Origin: Pyropia haitanensis
Taxonomy: Eukaryota; Rhodophyta; Bangiophyceae; Bangiales; Bangiaceae
DNA: 64,000 bases
NCBI GenBank assembly: GCA_008729055.1
Contig: SDUX01000065.1
Location: forward strand, 1 to 64,000
Reading direction: 5' to 3'
The position numbers and the translations under genes are program-made. Positions 31,376 through 41,797 of the stretch are shown here, piece by piece; position 1 is the first letter of the stretch; every line of letters starts with the position of its first letter. Under the pieces are notes generated by a model, which was given only the letters and a program-made list of their open reading frames with translations, had not been told where the DNA came from and ran no database searches.

Positions 31376-32441
31376 GACATGGGACGGTTGACAGGTCGTG
31401 TGGCAAGGGGGGGCACGAGGAGGACGGCGGGGACGGCGACGGTGGAGTGGTAGGAAAGCGTGAGTGGTGCGGCAGAGTCGTCGGTCAAAAGGAGAGAGAA
31501 GTGAGCCGGTGGGTTGTCACGAGCAAGGTGGTACCAAGAGCGGCGTGAACGCCAACCACCGGGCCAAAGGCTTGTTTTGCGCGCTCAACAGCCTCACGCA
31601 AGCTTGACCGAGCCTGGGGGGTCTGCTGCCAGGGAGGCCGGCAGGGGGTACTGGGCACACACTGCGGCCCAAACACAAATGGTTTTGGTGATATGTACTG
31701 TGGGGCGCTCAGGAAGCGCGATGCACCGAGGCTACGCGAGCACCTCGCCGGGCCAATCAGCATCCTCCCAGGAAACCGTGGGTTGCTGCCAAGCCTCTTG
31801 ACCAGTGACCCCGCCGCACCAGGGAGCGAGCATCGCTGCAACTTGCATGACACGAGGGGGGAGGTTAGGGTCATGCCGACCGACTCAGGTCGGCCACCGT
31901 TCCCCCCCCCTCCCCCCCCCCCCCCCCCCTCCCCCCCCCCGCCATCCCCCGCCATCCCCCCTTACCCCCCCTCCCCTCCCGCATGCTACACTGCGGTTTG
32001 AGCTTTCTTCCTGGCCCCCCACACGGCGGTGATCCGTCAGCGACCATTGACCAGTGTACTGTCCCTCTGTATGCGCGTGGTCCTCGGGTCCAGGGATGCG
32101 GAGGTGGACACGGCCCCGCGAACACGTGCTGCCTGGTAATCCAGCCACTCAGCTGCCGTCTGTGGCTGCACCTGCCCGCGAGCTGAGCGTGAGAGAAGAA
32201 ATCTGGTTGAGTGAAGTGGGGCTACTTGTGGCAGTCGCACATCGGATGTCTGGCGGGGTTACTTTTCCCAATCGATAGTTGGTGGGCCTCCGCCTCGGCT
32301 GCCCCACGGGGTCACAGTGCGCCCGGTGGACCGCGATCATATAGCATCAACGCGGCAGAGGGCGATCTCGACCACGGCGACAGTGACGAGCCTGGTCTGT
32401 GCGGCGCTTCCCCTGTGTGTGCTTCCACTGTTGAATAGGCC
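31376..32441. promoter_or_regulatory. Divergent intergenic region of the KDZ element
   Basis: It separates the leftward accessory gene from the rightward transposase and so should hold both promoters. An almost pure C tract lies at 31903-31950. I see no convincing TATA box and no gene. Confidence 0.45.
31903..31950 (+). repeat. Poly-C tract (i-motif/G-quadruplex forming)
   Basis: C8-18 runs interrupted by single T. The complementary strand is a G-run array able to form quadruplexes, placed between two divergent genes. Its length is likely to be unreliable. Confidence 0.85.
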
Positions 32442-35400
32442 ATGTTCGTGCCATGCCGCGTGCCTGGCTGCGGTCGAGCCCTTCGAAGCGTTTTGGGGGA
32501 AGTACGTCACGTGGCGGTTGTTCAGGGGCCGCAGCCTCGTCTCAGTACGGTCTGCATTGAGTCCGATGAGGTCGCTGAGGTAAATGACATCATCACCGCT
32601 TGCGTGGAATCAGATGAGGAGGCTGAGGGGACGCTTCAAGAGGTGCGAGAGAGTAGTGAGCGTGATGGGTCTGCCGTGCGTGTCGGGGGTGTTGGGAATG
32701 TCACTGGACTGGACTCCGATGTATTCTTTGAACTTTTGCGAGTCGCGACTGCCCCGCCCCCCGCCCGTCCTGGCCAGGCTCGAAGAAGCGTCCCGTCCTC
32801 ACAGGCAAGACGCTCACGCGGTGGTGGTCATGCGCGTCGGCGGAGAGGTGCCCGGCGGCACAGCCGAGCCTCCTCGAGCACCGTCGCTGGGAGTGAGGCA
32901 GGTGACGAGGAGGGCCCGTCTACTGCGACTGCATCTGGGGCTGTGCCTGATGTTACTGATGCCCCATCGGGGCGCGGCGCCCCATCCCGCCGTGGCGTCT
33001 GTGATGACGTCTTCGAGTACTACGAGCGATTTGGAGATGTGGAGCGAGCAACGACGGCGTTTCCAGTTCCAGCAGGCGGCACGGACGGCCCCGAAAGAGC
33101 CGCACCGTGGAACAAGAAGGGTCTTTGGCACGTCTTCGTGAACGCCTGTACGGCCAGTAACGGGTTTGGGCTCTCACAGCAAGGTTTACGCCGCCAGTAT
33201 CACTACACAAGGAGAGTAGAGGCCGCGACGGGCGGAGAAAGGCTACCGTTTACTGAGACATTCCGCACGCCCAACCGCTTCATCGCCGCAGTACGGAGGT
33301 TTAAGCGCGCCATCATCGCCCCCCTGGACTGGCAACGTGCTTCACTGAAGATTGGCGGCCGCTACTACGCTGTGTGCTTCCGAGATGCCGTTCAGGCTGC
33401 ACAGGAAGAGCTTCTTCAAGCTCTACCAACTGAGCTGCACTGGGGACCTCCAGAGGGTAGCGAAGATGAGATGGTGGGCGACACTGATGGGGCCCAGTCC
33501 ACTTTACTGAGGGGTACCTGGACTGGCGAGATGTACCAAGAGCAGGCAGCACATGTCGCGGCCACCATGCGGGCCGGTACGCGAATGCTCGTTCTACACC
33601 TGTACTCCGACGCCACTGTACTGTCAGACAGCGGTGCTGTGTCGGCCTACCCGCTACGCATGAGGATCGTGAACGTCAACACCAAGAAGGAGAGGTGGCT
33701 GACCGTAGCCTACATCCCTCAAGTTGAGGGAAAGTTTCTGGACAAGCGGAAGGCGCAGGAAGTGCGGTCAGACCTGCTGCAGAGGGTACTGCACCTCACC
33801 TTCCGCAACACGATCCAGGCAAGCCATCGTGGCGCGTGGATGGACCTCCGTGACGGTGGTCGTGTGCGGGTGTCTCCCCGGGTGCTGCTATATGTTTGTG
33901 ATCAACTGGAAGAGCGTGCTGTCATGTGCCTTAAGGCGTCTGGGTGCCTGTACCCATGTACTCCTTGTATGACCAGTCGCGAGAATGCATGCTCAGCATC
34001 TGGCGCAACTGCCCCAGCACGTGACGTCGATGCAACTGTTGCCGCTCAGCTTCAAAACGCCACCAGGGGGAGCTTTTGGGGCGCCCAGTTGAGACGCGGG
34101 GAGGTGGAGTTGGCACACAGCCTGAACAGCGTCGTGCCAGCCATGGCATCCTGGGCAGGTCTCGGAAGTGGACCATGCATGCTCTACCGCTTGCCTGGGT
34201 TCGACCGACTCCACGTACGTCCGACACTCCTCTGTGTTTCAATACTCTTGAGTCTTTGGACGCTACTGCCACCACGTCCATGTGCTACGACTGACGCCAC
34301 TCTAGATGATTTCTGTGACTCACGGGACCGACTTACGCATTGCATGCCATGTCTGCTGCACGACGCCATCCCTCTCATTGTACTGTACACATGCAGGTAA
34401 TGGACACTGGCATCAACAGAAAGGTCGCAAACCGTGTGCCCGTGTACCTCCGCCGAGTAGCAGGTGAAGGGGGGCCTGTACGGCTGGACACTGTCACTAA
34501 TACTGAGCGAGGCATCAACCTGCGTTTCAAGTACGCGTCACGCCGCCTGCGAGTGCCACATGTGTACCCAGGGTAAGCAATGTGTATCAGATCGAGGGAC
34601 GCTTGCTCGCAGGAGAAAGGGTAGCTCTCCATGTTGTGGGAGCTTGGTGACCAGTCATTCTCAGCTACTGACTTTCCCAGCGTTTTACTGGGCACCTCTC
34701 CCCTCTTACTACCATTCTCCTGGTGTACAGGTACTTCGTGGTTGAGGCGGTCAAGCAAGCTACTCTCACAGGTAGCGAGCACCGTCGCGCTTTGCCCTTC
34801 TTGCCTTTTGCCATCATAGGGGTGGCAGGCCTTCCAGACGACAGTGAGGAGCACCGCGACGTTGCGCGATGCATATGCGAGTTGGTAGCCTTGACCAACT
34901 CCATATTTTCGACCAAACACGCAAGCGGGGGCATCACGTTGAGTGAGGCGACTGTACTCGCAAGGAAGGCGCACACCTGGGTGGTTGAGCTCTTCCAGCC
35001 TCTCCTGGGACCTTCCCATACAGCCAAGCTGCACCGCCTGTCAGCGCACCTGCTGGACGAGTTTCGTCTCCGCGGCAACGTTTTCGACGGAAACAGTGCC
35101 CTCAACGAGTCTCTGCACAAGGCTGTGAAGGCCTCTTACAAGTGCACGAACAAGCGGAGGGGTCAGTTCATTGAGCAGCTGATCGTCAATGAGCAGGTCC
35201 ACTCGCTTATCATAGAGGATGAGGCTGACTGTTCCGATTCCTCTGATGATAGTGAAGGCGCGACCAAGGCATCTGCTGTTGCTGTGGGTGCGCGGACGCG
35301 TCGGCGTCATACTCGCCATCGCCGGCGTCGGTACACCCGCAAGCAGTCTGTTGCAAGGATAGAGGAGAACCGGATGCTTCCTGGGCTGGCCACCGCTCTC

Positions 35401-35940
35401 GGATGCGACAGCAGTACCCTTCTGTGCCCGCACTCCAGCCTCTACTTTGGCGGTCCATACCTTCGCAATGGGCGGCAGCAGTACACCATTAGGGCATCGC
35501 CTTGCTTCCACGGGTCTCCGTGGCATGACTGGGTACGGTACCGCGCACAGGACGGGACAGTACGTGTGGGTCAAGCTGCTGTGGTGCTGAGCAACAGAAG
35601 AGGAACATGGCAGAGACTAGCAGTGAGGCGTGCAGAGAATGCAGCGCCTGTTCCTCACTGCGTGCTGTCGTCGTACGGCTGCCAACGGCTGCGCTGGGAT
35701 GTCACTCCTGCTGGGGACACTGCTCTTGACGTGCTCAAAGTGGAGGACATCCTCCGCTGGCTTGTCGTTGAATACGACTGGGAGGACCTGAGTGAACGTC
35801 ATGGGGTCACTGTGATGCCGGATGCTGTGCCGTCGACAGTTGATGAGTTGAGGGCGACCCGCTTTTTTGTTAACGCTTTCGCATGTGACGGCGCCGTCAC
35901 CTGCGACGAAGACGACGAGAACGAGGAGGACGACGATTAG
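32442..35940 (+). CDS. KDZ (Plavaka-like) transposase, three exons
   Basis: Exons 32442-34214, 34397-34572 and 34731-35940; introns of 182 and 158 bp are GT-AG (CAC|GTACGT...GCAG|GTA; CAGG|GTAAGC...ACAG|GTAC) and the joined length, 3159 bases, is an exact frame of 1052 residues. The N-terminus has the finger PCRVPGCG...RH seen in Plavaka proteins. The central region MLVLHLYSDATVLS (about 380-393) and a Cys motif (CLYPCTPC, about 503-510) match Plavaka transposases; the third acidic residue would be the Glu in ALNESLHKAVK (about 775), followed by an Arg-rich segment and an acidic tail. KDZ transposases (Kyakuja, Dileera, Zisupton, Plavaka) are RNase H-fold DDE enzymes. The assignment rests on motifs, not a search. 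Confidence 0.78.
34215..34396 (+). other. Intron 1 of the KDZ transposase
   Basis: GTACGT...ATGCAG, phase 0. Reading through it gives a frame that loses family similarity and stops at 34398-34400. Confidence 0.75.
34573..34730 (+). other. Intron 2 of the KDZ transposase
   Basis: GTAAGC...GTACAG with a pyrimidine-rich 3' end, phase 2. Splicing restores a Gly codon and continues to the conserved C-terminal part. Confidence 0.78.
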
Positions 35941-36059
35941 TGCGTGTGAGTGAGACGCGCGGGAGAGCTATTCTTACGATGTAGAGTAACAACCTTTATC
36001 CATGCCGAGCCCACCTCAAAACAAAGCATCCCCAGTAGCGGGCGGAGAGTGTCACCATC

Positions 36060-36535
36060 AGGGTGAAGGACTCCAGCACCGTCAAACAGACGCGGCCGCC
36101 CGCGGCCAACAGAAGAAAGGCCACCAGCAGGAGGGGTGGCCGCCGCCACCGACAAACAGACGCGGCCCCCCGCGGCCAACAGAAGAAAGGCCACCAGCAG
36201 GGGGGGTGGCCGCCGCCACCGACAAACAGACGCGGCCCCCCGCGGCCAACAGAAGAAAGGCCACCAGCAGAAGGGGTGGCCGCCGCCACCGACAAACAGA
36301 CGCGGCCCCACGCGGCCAACAGAAGAAAGGCCACCAGCAGGGGGGGTGGCCGCCGCCACCGACAAACAGACGCGGCCCCCCGCGGCCAACAGAAAAAAGG
36401 CCACCAGCAGGGGGGTGGCCGCCGCCACCGACAGACAGACGCGGCCCCCCGCGGCCAACAGAAGAAAGGCCACCAGCAGGGGGGGTGGCCGCCGCCACCG
36501 ACAAACAGACGCGGCCCCCCGCGGCCGCCGTAATG
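36060..36535 (+). repeat. 70-bp minisatellite, about 6.5 copies
   Basis: The unit includes GACAAACAGACGCGGCCC, CGCGGCCAACAGAAGAAAGG and CCACCAGCAGGGGGGGTGGC. Purine/CA-rich on the plus strand, it begins about 120 bases after the transposase stop. The same repeat family, in opposite orientation, lies at 50960-51345 in element E. Confidence 0.9.
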
Positions 36536-38429
36536 GGGCCGGCGTCAGCGCCGGTGTCGACGCGCGTGGCCGCGGTGGTGGCGGCCACCGGTCGCGGCCG
36601 CTCGAGTCGCGGCGGGGTGACACGCGTCGTGGCCCGCCGCGGCCGCCGTGATGGTGCCGGCGCCGGCGCAGGCGGCGAAGACGTCGAAGCTTGTGGGGGC
36701 GGCGGTGATAGCCGCCAACGCCAGCGGCGGCGGGGCGTGCGGCGGCGGCGCCGGTCGTGGTAGCGGCGGTGATGGCCGCCCACGCAAGCGGCGGCGGGGC
36801 GCGTGGCGGCGGCGCTGGTCGTGGCGACGGCGCCGCCGACGAGGACCGTGACGGCCACGGCCGCGCACCGGACGATCGTGGGCACGGTGAGAGCGTCCGC
36901 GGTCTCGGCCGGGACGGGAGGGGCGGTCACACGACCCTCCGGACGGGAGTGATGGCCCCACGACCCCCCCCCCCACCGGGCAGGCGCGCAGCACGCACTC
37001 CCTCCAGGATCGCGCGCACGACGTGCTCCCCCCCTGGAACGCGCTCAGAAGCCCCCCCCCACGAGAAACACGCGCAGGAAGCCCCCCACGCTCAGGCTGG
37101 GCCCCCCGCCAACGTACCGCCCAGAGGATCGCGCACAGGTCGGTGCCCCCCCTGGAATGAGCTGCAGATAGTCCTCCCCCGCCCCCCGACGCGACGATAC
37201 CCACCCCACAGGACCGCGCGTACGCCCCCCCCCCCCAGGAACGCCATCAGGGTGCTTTTTCTCCTGCCAACGCGCCACAGGCCGGGCACGGCCGGCCGTA
37301 CAGTACCCCCTCGCCACGACTCTTCCCCCGCGGGCCGCAAACAGTCACACTCGTCGGTCGGCCGGTCGTCCGGTCCTCGCTGCCACGCCGCAAGCGTGGT
37401 CCACTCGTGGTGGCCCAGAGCTTGATAGATGGCCAGCCGACGAGTGCCGGGTCTCGAGCGGTACCAGCGCCATCGGCGGCAGCACGTGGGGTCGCCATCC
37501 CCCGGACAAAATACCGACTCCCATATTGCTCCTAGAAACTTTCAATATTGCCTCGAATATTTTGAACATGGCACCGTTCTAGCGCGATGTATGGTCCCAC
37601 AAGCCGAAACGAGATGGTCGCGACCATCTTCGCTACCAACTAGGAGCTCGAGATCGCATTCGGCATGGTCGGGACCATCTCAGGCCCATCTCGGCAGCGT
37701 ACGGTGGCACGTGAGACTTGTATTAACTACATCAACTCTTTTCCCTCCTAAAACCGAATCGAAAGCCTAAATCGGACCGAGTCGAGACGCGACCGGAGTC
37801 CCAGAAGGCCCGCGTGCGCTCTCATTGGCCAACTGGACATTGGAGAGCCACGTGGGGTCTGAATTGAAAACTGCGAAAGATAATATGAGATCGTCGCGAC
37901 CAGGTTTGACGTGGGTGGACGTACTCTTAGCCGGCGGTGCGCCGGCCTGCGCTGCTGCTGGTCATTGCCTTTGCGCCCTCCTGGCTGCTGTTTGCAATTG
38001 CCTTTTGCGCCCGCCTGCGCTTCCGTGTGATTTATTACATCTCTGGGGGCCCGCCTGCGCTGCTGTGTTTTTTGTTCTCGTTACGCCCGCCTGCACAGCT
38101 TCTTGACTTTCCTGTTTGCGCCCGCCTGTGCTGCTTTGTGGTGCTCTTTGCCCCCGCCTGCACTGCTGTGTGTTTTCGCTGTTGCCGCCCGCCAGTGCCG
38201 CTCTGTCCTTTTGCTGTTTGCGACATCCCTCGCTGCTGTATGTCTTTGCGTCTGCATTTGCCGCTGTGTGTCTTTGCTTCGTGTCCACCTTCGTATGCCT
38301 GTGTGTTAGAGCACATCCAGCAACGTCGGGACCAACGGTTGAATAATTCATTTCAGCGAACACGTGCGCGCTTCTGGTTGGATGCCCATTTCTGTTGGGG
38401 CGTGCCCCAACCGGTCTTGCAGGACTTGT
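36536..38429. other. Spacer with GC-rich and pyrimidine-rich degenerate repeats
   Basis: 36540-36900 is GGC/GCC-rich with CGGCGGCGGGGCG words. 36960-37260 has C-runs spaced by CGCGC words at roughly 50-bp intervals. 37440-37920 is less GC-rich and contains GATGGTCGCGACCATC-type dyads. 37930-38290 has degenerate repeats of GCCCGCCTGCGCTGCTGTG at about 45 bp. I find no gene in it. Confidence 0.5.
37930..38290 (+). repeat. Degenerate pyrimidine-rich tandem repeat
   Basis: Successive units pair a GCCCGCCTGC(G/A)CTGCTGTG core with T-rich spacers. The strong strand asymmetry resembles the arrays at 50960-51345 and 54440-54850. Confidence 0.65.
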
Positions 38430-38431
38430 AT

Positions 38432-38626
38432 AGAACGGGGCGCAGACTAGCCGAAAAGGCGGAAGGATGGGTTCACGCCGGTGGGAGAACAAAGACCCAA
38501 CCCCATTCCTCGAATGTAGCTTCAAATCGGGATCAGAGAAGCAGCTGGGATGCGAGCCCGCGATCGTCCACAGCCACGTTTCAGTCACCCCATTGGTCCG
38601 ATTTCGTTTCACAGGTCGCCAACAGG
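38432..38626 (+). repeat. Left TIR of element E, outer 195 bp
   Basis: Inverted copy at 52207-52401. It contains GGTTCACGCCGGTGGGAGAA and CAGCTGGGATGCGAGCCCGC, found reverse-complemented in the partner. Confidence 0.88.
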
Positions 38627-38628
38627 AT

Positions 38629-38876
38629 GGGGATGGTCCCGCTCGCTCCCCATTCTCGCACAAAATGGGGCGCAGGAGAGACCAACCCCATCCTGCGATC
38701 CGAATATGCAGAGTACTTACCAAAAATATATGAATCAAATTCGTCATATATGTCCTGCCATTGGGGCGTCATGTGGCCGTTTGTATTGACTGCTGAGCGT
38801 TCGAACCCCATCCAGCAAATATGAGAGCCACGTGTACGTATTCGCGACCATCCTGGCATTGTCGGATGTGCTCTTA
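38629..38876 (+). repeat. Left TIR of element C
   Basis: 248 bp, inverted relative to 49190-49438, with a few substitutions (for example GCAAATATGAGAGCC against GGCTCTCATATTTGC). It is low in GC centrally, with ATATATGAATC. Confidence 0.92.
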
Positions 38877-39059
38877 TATGGATCTTTTTTTTTTTTCTGT
38901 CGTGATGGTTTGGTGGCAGTCTTTCAGTGACGGCCACTGGCGGGCCGGGGTGCCTCCCAATGACGGGCCGGGCTGGGCGGCCGGGCAACACCGTGGTGGC
39001 GGCCGCCGTCCATTGGCGCACAGCCAAGGCCAACGGGGGGCGGCGGACAGCGCCCTGCG

Positions 39060-39445
39060 GTGGTGCAGCACGCAGCGGCGGCCAGCGCCCAGCGGCCGGC
39101 AGCGCGGGGCAGGGGGGCGGGGCAGCGCCAGGCGGCCAGCAGCAGCGCGGGCCGGGGGGGCGTGGCAGCGCCCAGGCGGCCAGCAGCAGCGCCGAGTTGG
39201 GGGGCGGGGCAGCGCCCAGGCGGCCAGTAGCGCCGGGCGGGGGGGTGGGGCAGCGTCAGGCTGCCGGCAGCTCGGGGTGGGGGGCAGCACCCTGCGGCCG
39301 GCAGCGCGGGGCAGGGAGGCGGGCCAGCGCCAGGCGGCCAGCAGCAGCGCGGGGGGGGGGGGCGGGCGGTGCCAGGCGGCCAGCAGCAGCACGTGCGGGG
39401 GGGGGGCGGGACAGCGCCAGGCGGCCGGCAGCGCGGGGTGGGGGG
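39060..39445 (+). repeat. GC-rich minisatellite of about 50 bp
   Basis: Irregular units built from GCGCCAGGCGGCCAGCAGCA and GGGGGGCGGGGCAGC. It is open in all frames and without similarity to a family, so I regard it as non-coding. Confidence 0.75.
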
Positions 39446-41797
39446 ACGGCTCCTGTCCACGAGCGATCAGCGGATCCACTTTCGAGTCGCTCTCCCGAGG
39501 GCGCCGGGCCCTCTAAATGCTGCACGGTCATTGGTTCAGGACTCCCTCTGCATCGACTGCGTATCGCTCAATTCCGCATCGCCAGCCTGATCGACTTCCG
39601 CTTGAAGCCGGGCCTCGATCGCTATCGAGGGATGATCGCCAGGTGCTCGGTTTTCCGGCTTCGATCACAAAAAATTGCAATGTGACGATGGTACAGGGGT
39701 GGGTCCAGCCCCGGGAGCCCCCACGGCGGGAGCGGCCAGCGCCGCATAGTAAGCTCTGCTCGTTTTGGCAAAATGGCTGCTTGGGCCGTAGAACGCTCCG
39801 GTGCCAGATCGTTTTGACGCGAATCGTCAGCTATTCGGTATAGTATATATTTCCTGGGGGTTCGCTGTTGATCGGGAGGGCCCCATCCTCTTCGCCGCTC
39901 CGCACATCCTGTCCACCTCTTGCCTGGCCCACACAGGCCCCCCGTTTCCATGAGCACCCAGCCCCACAGGCGGCATTCCCACCTGTAGCAGCTGACGTAG
40001 TTTCAACCGGTCGATCAACCCGTTGCTACCCTTCCAAGCCGGAGGACCACCCGCCCACCCCCCTGCGGCTACACAGCCCGTCGGCAGCCAGACGAAGAAA
40101 TAGTCTTCCCCCCCGCGCCCCCCCGCCACCGCGCCCCTTCCCGCGGCAGTGACCAACAGAAAATCCTCTCGCTGGATGCCCTGGCGTTTTGCAGCGTCAC
40201 CAGCACCCCCCCCCCCCCCCGCCAACGCCGACCCCTTGCCGAGCCCTCCTGCACGGGCAGAGCCGTCCCTCCCCCGCCCCCGAGCCGCGGCATCCCCCCG
40301 CACCAACGCCGCCCACTTGCCCTCACCCGCACCAAGCGACTGCGTCCCTGCACCAATGAATAACTGAACCCCATTCCCCAACAGCAGCCGTTCCCGCCCC
40401 CGCCCCAAAGAGCAGCAGCCCCACCCCCCCCCCCCCCCGTCGCCCAGCGGCAGCCCCCACCCCGCCCGCCCCCCAGCAGCAGCCGCCCGCCCGCCTCCCG
40501 CGCCCCAAGCGACAGCGTCGGACCCCTGCGCTCGGTGGCGGTGCCCCTACGCCGCGCGCCACAGGGGCGGCGCCTACCCGCCCCCAGATCAGCGCCGGCG
40601 CTCCATGCCCCTGCCGCGCAAAGGAAGCCAGCCTTCAGCGCCGCGGCCCCGCTCCCCCAGTCCCAGCTACAAAGCGGCCCGGCCGCCTCCCAGGACCGCC
40701 GCTACCCTCCCAGAGCCGCCGTCCTCAACCCGCAGCGGCGGCCCTACCCCCCCCCCCCTGCAGTGGCGGCGCCCTCCGCGCTCAGCAGAAACGCGCCCCC
40801 CCCGCGGCAGGCCGCCCCACCCGCGCAACAGCGGCGGCGCCCCCCACCCCCAGCAGCAGCGCCCGCCCCTCGCGGCGGCGGCGCCCCCCCTCCCATGGCG
40901 CCGCCGTCCCCCGCCTCCAGCAGCAGCCCCCCCACCCCCGGGTGCCGCCGCCCCCCGCCCCGCCGGCCGCCAACGCCGCCGACGCCGCCGCCGCCGCCCC
41001 CCCCCCCGCCCCCCAGCAGCGGCGCCCCCCCCCCCGGCACCGCTGCAGCCCCGCGAGTGGCGCCGCCGTCCCCCGTCCCCAGCAGTTCCCAGGCGCTGCC
41101 GGTTCCCGTCAGAAACGATCGCGAATCCCAATGGTGATCGCACATTCGTCAAGAGCCGGAAAAGTATATGAACTCCGGTGGTCGGACTTGTGTGTGGAGG
41201 GAGTCGGGCCCTTTTCGGTGTTGCCCCGCCCGGCTGCCGCTCCGCTCCCGCCCGGTCCCGCCGCACGCCCCACTTCTCCCTCCCCACCGTCCCCTCTCCC
41301 CCGGCCACCTGACGCCCCCCCGGCTGCCCAAGCCCGGGGCTTTTGTTTGCGCTGCGCTCGGTCGTCCCTTCCACCGACCGCGGCCACCGCGTCTGCTCCG
41401 CGCGGCTGGCGGCGACGGCACCTGTCCCCGCTGCGCTTGCCGCGTCCGCTCGGCGCCGCCGCCGCTTACCCCCGGCCGCTGCTGCTGCTGGCGGCAAACC
41501 GTACGCCTTCGGTGGCGCCCGTGCTCCAACACCGCTGCGCACCCTGTTGCTGCCCCCGCGCTGCGCCGAGTCACCCCTACTCCCTCGATTCCAGTGGCCC
41601 ACGTCATCCTCCGCCCTGACCGCGTCAACCCCGCCCCTCCGACCTGCGCCGCGACCCGGCTGGAGGCACCAACTGGCGGGTCCTGCGAGCGTAGCCGTAC
41701 TTGAGACGACTGCAAGGCGTGCCATCTGCCTTGGGCACAGCGGTCGGGTGGGATGTACTTGTTCGCTGGGGCGCTCAGGGGCCTCTGTCGTCCGGTC
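39446..41797. other. 5' flank of the NTPase gene, C-rich
   Basis: 39480-39840 is of mixed composition. TATAGTATATATTT lies near 39838. 40190-41100 is C/GCC-rich with C-runs and would encode only Pro-rich low-complexity sequence. 41130-41180 contains AAGTATATGAA, a possible TATA box for the NTPase gene. No convincing gene is present. Confidence 0.45.

Noticed and set aside
36082..36930. Minus-strand hydrophobic repeat protein over the 70-bp array
   Set aside because: The Trp/Phe/Leu-rich translation follows from the repeat composition; neighbouring frames are equally open and no start or flanking gene structure supports it.
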